Notes under the pieces: generated by a model
Told to the model about the DNA's origin: nothing
What the model saw: only the letters and a program-made list of their open reading frames with translations
Databases searched by the model: none
Shown here: one piece after another, positions 53,836 to 63,043 of the stretch
Layout of the letters: each line of letters begins with the position of its first letter
How positions within the stretch are numbered: position 1 is the first letter of the stretch
Position numbers and translations under genes: made by a program
Assembly: GCA_008704415.1 (NCBI GenBank)
Contig: VXIS01000131.1
Span: 1 to 64,000 of the forward strand
DNA: 64,000 nucleotides
DNA from: Sphaerosporella brunnea
Lineage: Eukaryota; Ascomycota; Pezizomycetes; Pezizales; Pyronemataceae
Direction: 5' to 3'

Positions 53836-54906
53836 ATGCACACTGAGGCGTTGGAGGCCTATCGCCAGCAAATGGAAAAACTGCTGGAGTCACAGATAGA
53901 GGACCCAGTGCGCTTTATGCAACAGTTTGGCACACCGAATGTCCAAATTGATCGGTCATGGAGGAGCAAGAGTTGCAGCGTTGCCGTGCCCGCTACCACG
54001 CAGAGTGCTGTGATAACCGTGGATTAGGTCAGCCTCACAGCATACCTCGCGACCTTCACCGGTATCATGGACGATTTCACGGACCATTGCTTGCGATGCA
54101 ACAAGCACACGGGGCATCGCTGGACGCGCTGCATAGCTATCCTAGGTGGCCAAGGATTACTTGTAGAACCTCAACCTAAGTACAGGTTGCGAGGCGAAGA
54201 CACCAACATCATCATCCCTTCGGACAAATCGTTCTGGGTTTTGAAGGCGGGAATCTGTGGTCCTGGCCACGCCTTTTGGATTCACGACGATGACTTGTGG
54301 GATTTCATCAATGATATTTCCGGCACTTCAGGTCTGCCATGCACGGTGGCAATCAAAGGCGAGGGAGCGTATGAAGCGCTCGTTGGCCATCAGATAATCT
54401 TACTATATTCCGAACGCATTGTGGAACCAGACGGCGACGTTTCTGATATTGACGATGGGAGCAACTACGACTCAGACGATGCCCACGACAATGGGGCTGA
54501 TGTCGGACACGCCAATGAAACTGCTGCCAAAGACTTAGTCCACAAGATTAATCTCATTGATCAGTCAAACGTGGATTCTGTCCTCACTGTAGAGGTGATG
54601 GGCTTACGGAGCAAAGTCTGCCTCATCGAGATCCTGGTCGGTTGCTCGATATTCGCAGGTCCCAAACCCGAAGAGCAGTTGCTTGACATGCTGCACATGA
54701 AAGCTGGGAGGAAGGACTACTATGAGGTCGTGTCGTTCAAACTCACAGGAATGAAGCAGGTCACCGTGGTGGACAAATTCTCACTGGCCCGTGGCGCAGT
54801 CAACCGGCAGCATTGGGACGGCATATGCGTCATATTGGAGGAGTACTGTTTCGGTCGCTGCACGGGCATTCTTGAGAGTAAGCCACAACGCCCTTTCACA
54901 GTTTAG
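53836..54906 (+). CDS. Hypothetical acidic-linker protein; main frame 54067-54906 (279 aa)
   Basis: I do not recognise the family. ATG 54067 opens MDDFTDHCLRCNKHTGHRWT, where C-x2-C...H...C spacing could bind zinc. A globular part follows (EDTNIIIPSDKSFWVLKAGI, GPGHAFWIHDDDLWDFINDI, GEGAYEALVGHQIILLYSER). Next are an acidic linker (DGDVSDIDDGSNYDSDDAHD) and a second globular part (VDSVLTVEVMGLRSKVCLIE to YCFGRCTGILESKPQRPFTV), with stop at 54904-54906. Upstream, the same frame is open from ATG 53836 (MHTEALEAYRQQMEKLLESQ) except for one TAG at 54025-54027. The true protein may therefore be ~356 residues, with a nonsense change or an undetected intron. Confidence 0.55.
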
Positions 54907-55124
54907 ACGCAACTAATCGGTGGGTGCAGTCACAACCCTGATGAGCAAGGGCAACAAAGCAGGTACCGCCGGTCATGCGTAGTTCTACCACCCATCGGGT
55001 GCGGGATGTGAATGTGTGGGTCAAATATGTTTTGCGTAGTCAGAACACAGGAATTCTAACGATGTATAAGCTGCGTCTTTGACTGACCGCGGATTATAAA
55101 AATGTTACGAGTCATTTATACTCA
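54907..55124. other. No gene recognised
   Basis: Short flank between the hypothetical gene and the satellite. Confidence 0.4.
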
Positions 55125-55733
55125 GGGGTTCAAACGGAATGGGATTGATCACTCGAACGGGGTTCAAACGGAATGGGATTGATCACTCGAACGGGGCTGG
55201 AATGGGGGTGATCACTCGAACGGAATGGGATTGATCACTCGAACGGGGCTCGGACGGAACGGGGCTGATCACTCGAACGGGGTTCAAAAGGAATGGGATT
55301 GATCACCCGAACGGGTCTGGGATGGGATTGATCACTCGAACGGGGCTCGGACGGAATGGGGTTGATCACTCGAACGGGGCAGGAATGGGTTGATCACTGG
55401 AATGGGGCTGATCACTCGAACGGGGCTGGGATGGGGGTGATCACTCGAACGGCGTTGCAATGGGATTGATCACCCGAATGGGGTTCGAACGGAATGGGAT
55501 TGATCACTCGAACGGGGTTCAAACGGAATGGGATTGATCACTCGAACGGGGCTGGAATGGGGGTGATCACTCGAACGGAATGGGATTGATCACTCGAACA
55601 GGGCTGGGATGGGGGTGATCACTCGAACGGCGTTGCAATGGGATTGATCACCCGAATGGGGTTCGAACGGAATGGGATTGATCACTCGAACGGGGTTCAA
55701 ACGGAATGGGATTGATCACTCGAACGGGGTTCA
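55125..55733 (-). repeat. GATC satellite array 4
   Basis: About 20 monomers in the opposite orientation to arrays 1 and 2 (GGGGTTCAAACGGAATGGGA, TTGATCACTCGAACGGGG). A block of about 180 bp is duplicated within it (compare 55435-55570 with 55600-55735). Confidence 0.95.
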
Positions 55734-55754
55734 ATGTAGGATTGTAGAGTGCGG

Positions 55755-55860
55755 GTACGTGACTTAGGGTTGAGGCTCGGTGGAGGCTCGGCGGAGGATC
55801 CTGTATATATAGACCTGTGGGGGACTCTTCCTCGAATCTATCTCACTTTCAACTTACTTC
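55755..55860 (+). promoter_or_regulatory. TATA-containing core promoter-like segment
   Basis: GAGGCTCGGTGGAGGCTCGG precedes TGTATATATAG (55802-55812), and CT-rich sequence follows. It resembles the 27085 site. No convincing coding region is seen immediately downstream. Confidence 0.4.
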
Positions 55861-57779
55861 TGACGCGACCACCTTCCCACATTGGTAGCAGCACTTGCCG
55901 TGAATAGAGCGACCGGACCTGTCGTCCCCGCCTACTTCACGGACGACCAGATTCACTTCCGCATTTGACGAGGCTATACGCCGACGAAGTATTACAAAAC
56001 CTTCCGAAACACATGGAAGGAAGTATACCAGTGCACCGCCGGTGATTTGGTACTCGATTGACAACTACGCCGCACCACCGGTGCAGTGTCTGAGTGTCGT
56101 AGGATGCGGTGATTGTGCGATCCCTCTATTTCACCTGGTGACCTCCGACGAACAATCACCATGGTCCACAGCGGCAGGAACTATGTCAGCCATCAACACT
56201 CTGCTTGATCGCTTGGCGCTTTGTGTGTTCTAGGCATTTGGACCCTCGCTGTGGCCTTATCAGTTTTGTCTTGTTGGCTATGAAAGCTGACAGTGTTTCC
56301 TACAATCTCTCTATCTCATCCTTCCTATCACCAACAACTACTGCACCGTGAATACCACCCACCATGCCCCCGCCGCAAACACCGCCCATCCTAGCCAAAC
56401 AAGCGCGAGCAGGCAAGCGACACCTTTTCTGCGGTGCACAGGTTCGCTTCAGTGCGCGAATCGCAACCGAGCTGGCGACGCGTATCAGATCCAACCTAAC
56501 AAGTACCGGGCGAAAGTTCAGGAGCTGCTTTCCAAGATCTACCTGTACGCATCAACTGCATTCATGCTCGCTGATGCGCCTATCAAAGCGCTTCCTCGAT
56601 CCGCTTTCCAGTCTCTTGGGGCGGAACGCGTGTTATTTGAGGCTGCTGTGTTGCTGGCCTTAACAACAGGGTAATACTGGCATGTGATCCGGCGGAGCTC
56701 AGGTAACCACAAGCGTTCTCAGGTTGGCGATAGCAGATGTTTTCAGTAGATAGGCGTTCGACCTCACGCTCAACCAGACTGAGTGTTGTACAATACACAC
56801 ACCAGGTACAGGTCTCTACATCTCCTAGGTTGCGTGGCCGACTCATCCTCAAATCAACCTCATATTTCGGCAACGGAGCCAACTCTCGAAAGTATCTGTT
56901 TGGATTAGATGCGCTGAAAGCATGGCTGCTCAGAAGCTGTGGTCGTACCGTGCTCTCCCTTTTGCGCTCCGATGTACACCCTGCATGCTTCCACAATGTT
57001 TATGAGGCTGAGACTTAGGCTTTGGCGGATCCACAGCTTGTTAATGCCAAGATTCAGCACATCAAGATGCGCAAGTCAAACATGCACATACTCTGCGCAT
57101 CGCCTGCAGCGGCTACTGTCCATGATCTCTTTACGATGTTTTCAGACTTGCTTGCTGGTGGAGCGGTTGAAGACCGGTGTCTGTGTCGTTGCTAGCTAAA
57201 CGCACCAAATTCAGATACCATGCCAGCTGAAACACGAACGGATTTTGCCAGTCCAGGTCGATAGTTGATGCTTAAATGAGAGGCTACTTGTATCGAGCTT
57301 CCACACGGCATCAGAGACTATTTGGTGTCAAGCCTCAGTGTTTTTAATCATCTTCCTTTTTTACGCTGCCGATATTGTAGGGCTGTGATGCGGATACATC
57401 TAGGGCATGGCACTCCGTCGATATTGTCATCTACCCTTGATCAAGCTGAGGGGGAATTAAAGGCAATGTTGGAGGTTCCCGTCCAAAGTTTGAACTCCCA
57501 AGAGAGCCCAGCAGGTGCCTGGTTTTCGATGAATGGTTGACTTTCCACAATTGCTATCAATGCCAGCAGCGATTTGGTCCGTCGTTAAGATAACTATCCA
57601 ATCACGTATTGATCCCAACGCCTGCCGTGTTGGAGGTTCTGTTTGGGGTCCACGCCCCTGTTATATCACTACAGGTACAGGTGAAATGATCGGATGGACC
57701 CAAACTGGCGTGAGAGGAGCTTTTTAGGCACCGCTCGTGAGCTCGAGTCGGGTCTGCCAACGCTCGTATTCGTCCAGAC
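55861..57779. other. No gene firmly supported
   Basis: Plus-strand frames at 56348-56674 (KYRAKVQELLSKIYLYASTA) and 56737-57018 (RRSTSRSTRLSVVQYTHQVQ) could be parts of one eroded gene. I recognise no family and no splice pattern that joins them. Confidence 0.25.
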
Positions 57780-57948
57780 TGTTGACGATAGGTTTCACGC
57801 AGTGGACACTAAGAACGTAGATGAAGAGATATATTGCAAGGTACAGAGCTAAGTGCGAGTTGCTGCTCCTTAAGAGGCAGAAACGAGCACTACTATATCA
57901 CTAGTTCATACTCGGATCCATCAGAGAGTCACACTCCATGTCTCAACA
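57780..57948 (-). repeat. Copia 3' LTR, 169 bp
   Basis: On the minus strand it begins TGTTGAGACATGGAG and ends CTATCGTCAACA (TG..CA with inverted TGTTGA/TCAACA). Immediately before it is the purine tract GGATAGGGGGAG (57949-57960), the polypurine tract of the element that contains the Gag gene at 58083-60506. Its second half matches the solo LTRs at 10392 and 17951. No matching 5' LTR exists upstream of the Gag in the window. Confidence 0.88.
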
Positions 57949-57960
57949 CTCCCCCTATCC

Positions 57961-58082
57961 GAGCATGAACTATGTTCCCAATCCTCCACAGTATCATCCC
58001 ACGTCTTCTCGATCCTTCATGTCCGTCAGGTCCATCGCTTTCACAACAATCACATATTTGACAGATCGGCTTAGATAATCCA
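57961..58082 (-). other. 3' internal region between Gag stop and polypurine tract
   Basis: Only about 120 bp separate the Gag stop from the PPT. All of protease, integrase, reverse transcriptase and RNase H is missing, so the element depends on others for movement. Confidence 0.6.
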
Positions 58083-60506
58083 TCACAAGAGATGCTCATA
58101 GTCAAGCTGCCTCCTTCCTTGTCGAGTGGTCACATGCGTTTGTAGACATCTTAAACCCATTGTAGTGGTGTCTCCAACCGAGTCCTTCGTAGCGCTGCTA
58201 TTCATCTGGCGACCCAAACGCACTTGATTGGCATTTGATTCGCAGTCGTCATCCGCGGTGGTGTACTCCGTCCGGTTATCCCACCGCATCTTGTAGTCGT
58301 TCGATTCACTGTCGTCGTTGTTGAAATCGCCTGAAAGATCCACGTCCCGATCGTTCCAGTATCGGTCATTCTGTCTGTTGATGCCGTCATTTGCTGTCTT
58401 GGAGGCCGTTCTCTCCGGTTCCATCGGCCCCATCTGCCTCTCGTAACCGACTCCGTCTTCGGCAGAAACGCGTTTCTCTTTGGTAACAGCGGCTGTCTCC
58501 CACTCTCCCCCTTTGGCGAAACGAGCATTCTCGACGGCGAACTCGGCCTCTTCGGCAAAGGCAGCTTTTCGGTCTTCGGCGACACCAGGTCGGTTCTGCT
58601 TTCTCTGTTCAGCGGAGGTCGCTTTCTTGTCGGCAAACCTAGTTTTCTCAATCTCTCCCCATTTGGCGAAAGAAGCTTTCTCCAGCTCTTTCCCTTCGGC
58701 GGAATAAGCTCGCTTCCGTCCTTTTACTTCAGCGAAAGAAGCTCTCTCCAGCTTCCCAATCTCCGCGAAAGGTTCTTTCAGCTGCTTTTCCTGGTTGTTG
58801 AATCTTGATCGCTCCGCACCGAAGGAAGCTATATTTCGAGTCTCGTATCTGACTCTTTCGCCGATGCCAGTGTTTTCCATCTCTCCCCCGTCGGCAGAAG
58901 AATCTGTCTCTCGTACTTTCGATGTGGCCAAATGGGCTTTGTCTTGCTCCTTTCCTTTGTCGAAACGAGCATTTTCGACGGCGTAATCGGCCTTGTCTTT
59001 GGCGAAAGCAGCTTTTCTCCGCATCCCTTTCTTCGGCGAAGCGACCATTCTTGTCGGCGAAGATAGTTCCATCCATCTCCTCCCTTCGACGTAAGGTCGC
59101 TTTGGTTTTTGTCCCTCGAAGACAGCTTGCCTCGCCTTTCTCTGTCTATCATAGGCAGCTTTCTCCTGCTTTGGCTTCCTGTCGGTTCCAGATTTGTTTT
59201 CGCCGCAAGCATCTGTTTTCGCAGCAAAAACAGCTGTCAGCTCCTTTCCCAGCCTCTCGAATCTGGCTCCATCTGCGGCGAAAAAAGCTCTCACTTTCAC
59301 AATACTGGCTCTCTCTTCGGCGACAGCGGCCCTTTCTTCGGCAAAAGCAGCTCTTGCTTTGGCCAAACTGGCTCTCTCTTCGGCGACAGCAGCCCTTTCC
59401 ATAGCCAAAGCAGCTCTCTCTTCGGCTAAAGCAGCCCTTTCGTCAGCCAAAGCAGCTTTCTCCCTAGCGAAAGCTGTAGCCATCAATTTGTCGGTTTCGG
59501 TATCGCTGAAAACCGGCATCGGGATTGGGGAAGTGGCTGCATGCTGATGACAGTCCGATGTCAACAGGACGTAATCGGTGCTCGTTGTCGCCTTGGCTTC
59601 AGACGTTTCGACCTTCTGGCTAGCCTTTTGGTTTTCCTTTCGGTCCTGCTTTTTCTTTGGGCAGTATCGTTTCATGTGGCCCATCATTCCGCAGTACCAG
59701 CAACTGCGGTTTTCTCCTTTCGCATACAACACCGTATCCGTGGCTGCTGCCGCCTTCGTAGTAGGTGTCGCTTCGGTCGCTTCTATCGCCTTTGTAGTAG
59801 GTGCTGCTTCCGTTGCTGTTGTCGTTTTGGATACGGGCATCGATCTCTCGCAAAGCTCCATGCGGTTCAGGACCTTGGCGAGGTCGCAGTTGTTGCTTTC
59901 GATCATCTCCGTTATTTCGACCCGAAAGAAGCCCCAGTATGGGTCGTCTGGCAGTCCGTTCTTTATGATCGTCCCCATCAGTTTGTCGTCGACTGCGGTT
60001 CCGGCTGCTTTGCATATCGCAGCGGTTGCCAACAGATTACTCTGATATTTGGCCAGACTAGTGAAGTTTGCTCTCTTCGTCTCTAGTAGCGCTGTCAATC
60101 CCGCCATCGGGTTTCGCTTTGCGGTCCTCTGATATTCATCGGCTAAGGCGTCCCACAGTGCCTTCGGCGTTGACAGGGTGTCATCGTCTTCGTATTTCGT
60201 CAAGAGGGCGCTATGCAAGCCGGATAGTATCAACGCTCGGACCCTCTCTTGGTCTTCGCGAAAGCGATGAGGGTCGGCAACATATCGATACCAGTAGTTG
60301 AGGTATCCTGGATCGTTGGACTGTGGTTCACCATCGTCCGTCGAAATGATTGTCGATCCTGAGGGCGCGATAGGCGGTGTTGGCTGCTTTCGGTCGCCGG
60401 ATATCAGGCTGTATAGGCCTGCTCCTTCCAAATGGCGTTTCATCGCCTTCACCCATATTGGGTAGTTGTCGCCTTGCAGCAGCTGGATCTGCTGCGTCGC
60501 CATCAT
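58083..60506 (-). CDS. Copia-type Gag with expanded coiled coil, 807 aa, no Pol
   Basis: ATG at 60506 (a second ATG follows at once). Residues 1-225 are a copia Gag (LLQGDNYPIWVKAMKRHLEG, LWDALADEYQR, IIKNGLPDDPYWGFF). Two 12-residue TEATPTTKA-type repeats follow, then a zinc knuckle CWYCGMMGHMKRYC at 269-282. From about 348 to 412 are eight perfect-length heptads of the type AEERAAL/AEERAAV, a predicted long coiled coil. The remaining ~380 residues are a looser Ala/Lys/Glu-rich array with repeating FAEE, FAKG and VENARF blocks, ending in an Asp/Asn-rich tail. The normal copia Gag is about 300 residues, so over half is added. The frame is clean for 2.4 kb despite repeats, which suggests selection or recent origin. 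Confidence 0.8.
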   Translation of the reverse strand: MMATQQIQLLQGDNYPIWVKAMKRHLEGAGLYSLISGDRKQPTPPIAPSGSTIISTDDGEPQSNDPGYLNYWYRYVADPHRFREDQERVRALILSGLHSALLTKYEDDDTLSTPKALWDALADEYQRTAKRNPMAGLTALLETKRANFTSLAKYQSNLLATAAICKAAGTAVDDKLMGTIIKNGLPDDPYWGFFRVEITEMIESNNCDLAKVLNRMELCERSMPVSKTTTATEAAPTTKAIEATEATPTTKAAAATDTVLYAKGENRSCWYCGMMGHMKRYCPKKKQDRKENQKASQKVETSEAKATTSTDYVLLTSDCHQHAATSPIPMPVFSDTETDKLMATAFAREKAALADERAALAEERAALAMERAAVAEERASLAKARAAFAEERAAVAEERASIVKVRAFFAADGARFERLGKELTAVFAAKTDACGENKSGTDRKPKQEKAAYDRQRKARQAVFEGQKPKRPYVEGRRWMELSSPTRMVASPKKGMRRKAAFAKDKADYAVENARFDKGKEQDKAHLATSKVRETDSSADGGEMENTGIGERVRYETRNIASFGAERSRFNNQEKQLKEPFAEIGKLERASFAEVKGRKRAYSAEGKELEKASFAKWGEIEKTRFADKKATSAEQRKQNRPGVAEDRKAAFAEEAEFAVENARFAKGGEWETAAVTKEKRVSAEDGVGYERQMGPMEPERTASKTANDGINRQNDRYWNDRDVDLSGDFNNDDSESNDYKMRWDNRTEYTTADDDCESNANQVRLGRQMNSSATKDSVGDTTTMGLRCLQTHVTTRQGRRQLDYEHLL

Positions 60507-60981
60507 TCTTCTCTGGGAGTCGTCTTCTTCTTTTGACGGCTTCTTTTCTTCGAGTCGTCTTCTTCCTTTGGACGGCTTCGAATCTTTTTCGTTCTTTGAG
60601 TTTTTCGAGTCGTCCTCTTGCTTCGCTGACGGCTCCTTCTAACTCCAGTTGTTGATCTGCCTACAACTCAGGCGATCGCAGTAAGCTCAAGTCGTTTCGT
60701 ATCTCCAACGGCTTCTCTAGCTTCAGTCGTCTTTATGCCTACGACTCAGGCTCTCTTTTCGTTTTCGAGTTTCCAAGTCGTCCTTTCCTTCCTCGACGGC
60801 TTCTTCAAACTCCAGTTGTTTTCCGCCCACAACTTCAGGCTTTCGGTGAGCTACGATCGTTTCTCTGCGATCCCTCAAACGGTTCTCCAAGCTCCTTCGG
60901 TGAGCTAAAGCCGCTTTCCTTCGGTCCGGAAACGATCCTCCAAGCTCCAGTTGTCTCAAGTCCACAACTTCAGGGTTTTTC
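60507..60981 (-). ncRNA. Structured 5' leader of the Gag gene with tandem hairpins
   Basis: Read on the minus strand, the 470 nt before the Gag ATG contain four hairpins of one type: CCTGA-AGTTGT-loop-ACAACT-GGAG. Arms on the plus strand are at 60647-60652/60663-60668, 60725-60730/60741-60746, 60814-60819/60829-60834 and 60949-60954/60964-60969. The second has AGTCGT/ACGACT: both arms changed together. Between them are GCCGTC...GACGAC pairs (GAAGCCGTC, then GGACGACTTGG), at least five copies. This is a leader array rather than a known RNA family. Confidence 0.5.
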
Positions 60982-61035
60982 AGTCCGGTTCAGGCCGCGC
61001 TCAAACCCGGACTGGCCGGACTTTTGACAGCCCTG
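60982..61035 (-). mobile_element. MITE-like family B terminal fragment
   Basis: Minus-strand CAGGGCTGTCAAAAGTCCGG followed by GTTTGAGCGCGGCCTGAACC, matching 17465-17518. As at 17465 the CAGGGCTG end abuts satellite DNA. Confidence 0.7.
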
Positions 61036-61135
61036 CTCGAACAGTGCTGGGATGGGATTGATCACTCGGACAGGGCTGGAGTGGGATCTCGCGAACGGGG
61101 CTCGAACGGAACGGGGTTGATCACTCGAATGGCGT
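61036..61135 (-). repeat. GATC satellite array 5 (short)
   Basis: Three to four monomers, including GGGATTGATCACTCGGAC and GGGGTTGATCACTCGAATGG. Confidence 0.85.
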
Positions 61136-61179
61136 TAGGGTTTGTCAGTTTGTGCGTCTTTAGGGTTCGCCTGTTTTTT

Positions 61180-61230
61180 GTTGGTGGATAAATAGTTCGG
61201 AAGGGCTTCCTTCTCTTCTTCCTTCTAATC
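61180..61230 (+). promoter_or_regulatory. Core promoter of the 61.5-kb gene
   Basis: GGATAAATAG (61184-61193) is a TATA-like box, followed by a CT-rich start region (CTTCCTTCTCTTCTTCCTTC, 61207-61226). It lies about 330 bp before the ATG. Confidence 0.5.
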
Positions 61231-61258
61231 CACTACACATCATCGCCTCACGTCTTTT

Positions 61259-61435
61259 GCTCCTTTGATTCGTGGTCTCGACACATCACGACCGCTCCTT
61301 TGATTCGCCGTCTCGACACATCACGACCGCTCCTTTGATTCATCGTCTCGACACATCACGACCGCTCCTTTGATTCGTCGTCTCAACACATCACGACCGC
61401 TCCTTTGATTCGTCGTCTCGACACATCACGACCGC
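61259..61435 (+). repeat. 35-bp tandem repeat in the 5' leader
   Basis: Five units of GCTCCTTTGATTCGTCGTCT CGACACATCACGACC starting at 61259, 61294, 61329, 61364 and 61399, with exact 35-bp spacing. They lie between the TATA box and the ATG. Confidence 0.95.
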
Positions 61436-61519
61436 ACATCTTTTGCTGGTTCGCTTCGTCGTCTCGAGAACCACACCGCCAACACCCGCCGTGCCTCTCT
61501 ACCTCCGATCATAACCTCT

Positions 61520-62401
61520 ATGTCATCCACTCAAGCCTCCCAAAGTGCCGGTGAGCGTCACTACTACACCCGCATGCGAAAGAGACAGAAAGCTGCTGCT
61601 TCCACTGGAACGAGCGCGGTTAGCGAAGATGTCTCCCAGCACGAGCAAGCTGAAGCTGAAGCTGTCAAGCGCAAGCGAAAGCGTAAGAGAAGACAGAAAG
61701 CTGCTCCTGCCACTGCAACAAGTACAGTTGGCGAAGATGTCTCCCAGCACGAACAAGCTGAAGCTGTCCAGCGCAAGCCAAAGCGTCAGAGAAGACAGAA
61801 AGCTGATCCTTCCACTGCAACAAGTACAGTTGGCGAAGATACCGGCCAGCACGACCGAGCTGAAGCTGTCCAGCGCAAGCCAAAGCGTCAGAGAAGACAG
61901 AAAGCTGATCCTTCCACTGCAACAAGTACAGTTGGCGAAGATACCGCCCAGCACGACCGAGCTGAAGCTGTCAACGACTGGAATGCGTTTGCTAATCAAG
62001 TCGCTGAAGTTGAGGCTGCCGCCAGAGAGCGAAATCGCCAGGCGCGACTTACTCAGACGACCGAGACTAAGCCCAACGTCCAGGACTACACTATTGTTGA
62101 GTCGTTCAAGAAGTACACGGTCACGGACGATGCATCGGCCCCACCCCAGAGGGAATTGGTGAACAAGATCACTCAGAAAATAAACAGTACTGGTCGCGAC
62201 GAGTCCACGTCTTCGGTCCCGCCAACCAGCATCGAGTCCACGTCTTCGGTCCCGCCAACCAGCATCGAGTCCACGTCTTCGGTCCCGCCAACCAGCATCG
62301 AGTCCACGTCTTCGGTCCCGCCGACCAGCATCGATTCTGCTTGTGCAGCCCTCCTGGCAGGATGGATTCTGCTTGTTCAGTCGGTCGTGTTAAGGCGTTG
62401 A
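61520..62401 (+). CDS. Repeat protein with basic 34-aa repeats and Ser/Pro repeats, 293 aa
   Basis: ATG at 61520, TGA at 62399-62401. No named family recognised. After a short N-terminus come four copies of a 34-residue repeat (RQKADPSTATSTVGED, then QHDRAEAVQRKPKRQR). The basic KRKRKRKRR and KPKRQRRQK stretches would act as nuclear-localisation or nucleic-acid-binding signals. A helical region follows (NDWNAFANQVAEVEAAARER), then a segment YTIVESFKKYTVTDD. Four 11-residue copies of STSSVPPTSIE (33-bp DNA units) precede a short hydrophobic end (AALLAGWILLVQSVVLRR) that might be a membrane anchor. The clean frame, TATA box and CT-rich start support expression. Part of the 3' end is shared with a 73-bp tandem repeat. 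Confidence 0.65.
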   Translation: MSSTQASQSAGERHYYTRMRKRQKAAASTGTSAVSEDVSQHEQAEAEAVKRKRKRKRRQKAAPATATSTVGEDVSQHEQAEAVQRKPKRQRRQKADPSTATSTVGEDTGQHDRAEAVQRKPKRQRRQKADPSTATSTVGEDTAQHDRAEAVNDWNAFANQVAEVEAAARERNRQARLTQTTETKPNVQDYTIVESFKKYTVTDDASAPPQRELVNKITQKINSTGRDESTSSVPPTSIESTSSVPPTSIESTSSVPPTSIESTSSVPPTSIDSACAALLAGWILLVQSVVLRR

Positions 62402-62580
62402 TGAGATAAAGGGGCGAGTTGACAAGATAAAAGAGCGCGTCGGAGTGGTGTGTTGAGGTGTGTTAAGGCGTTGATGAGATAAAGGGGCGCGGTGACAAGA
62501 TAAAAGAGCGCGTCGGAGTGGTGTGTTGAGGTGTGTTAAGGAGTTGATGAGATAAACGGGTGCGGCACTATTTCAGGTGA
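62397..62580 (+). repeat. 73-bp tandem repeat at the gene's 3' end
   Basis: GTTGATGAGATAAA recurs at 62397, 62470 and 62543 (73-bp spacing) with AAGAGCGCGTCGGAGTGGTG between. The first unit contains the stop codon, so the repeat starts inside the coding end. Confidence 0.9.
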
Positions 62581-63043
62581 ATGGATCTGCAGCTAAGAAC
62601 ACCAGATCTCGTACCATCTTATTGTATCTAATAGACAAACAAGAAAAGAAAAATCAAAAATCAATGCCGTGATCCAGTAACGGTCCGCTTCATAAAACTA
62701 GACATCGGCCTCCGCCAACGAAATTCAATTCAGTCTCGAGCCAGGGGAGGTGTAACGGGTACGTCACTGGTCACCGAGGGTGCCCTGCCGCAAAATGTAC
62801 GTAGAAAATGACCCTGTCACCGAGGGGTCTATCTTCAAGTCACCGTTGTATCTGGGGAAACATATATGTCATCTGTTATGCAAATCCGTGCATATCGCGG
62901 AACTAGGAACCCCCGCAATCTGGGCTCTTTCACCCGACGCTGTCTGAAGCCCTGCATGTACTTTATGCGCGTCAAGGATTACCCAATCAGTTGTAAATAT
63001 CGGAGGCAATAGCAAAACCATGCGATGCGGATGTCACGGGCAA
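62581..63043. other. No gene recognised
   Basis: Nothing supportable. Confidence 0.35.
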
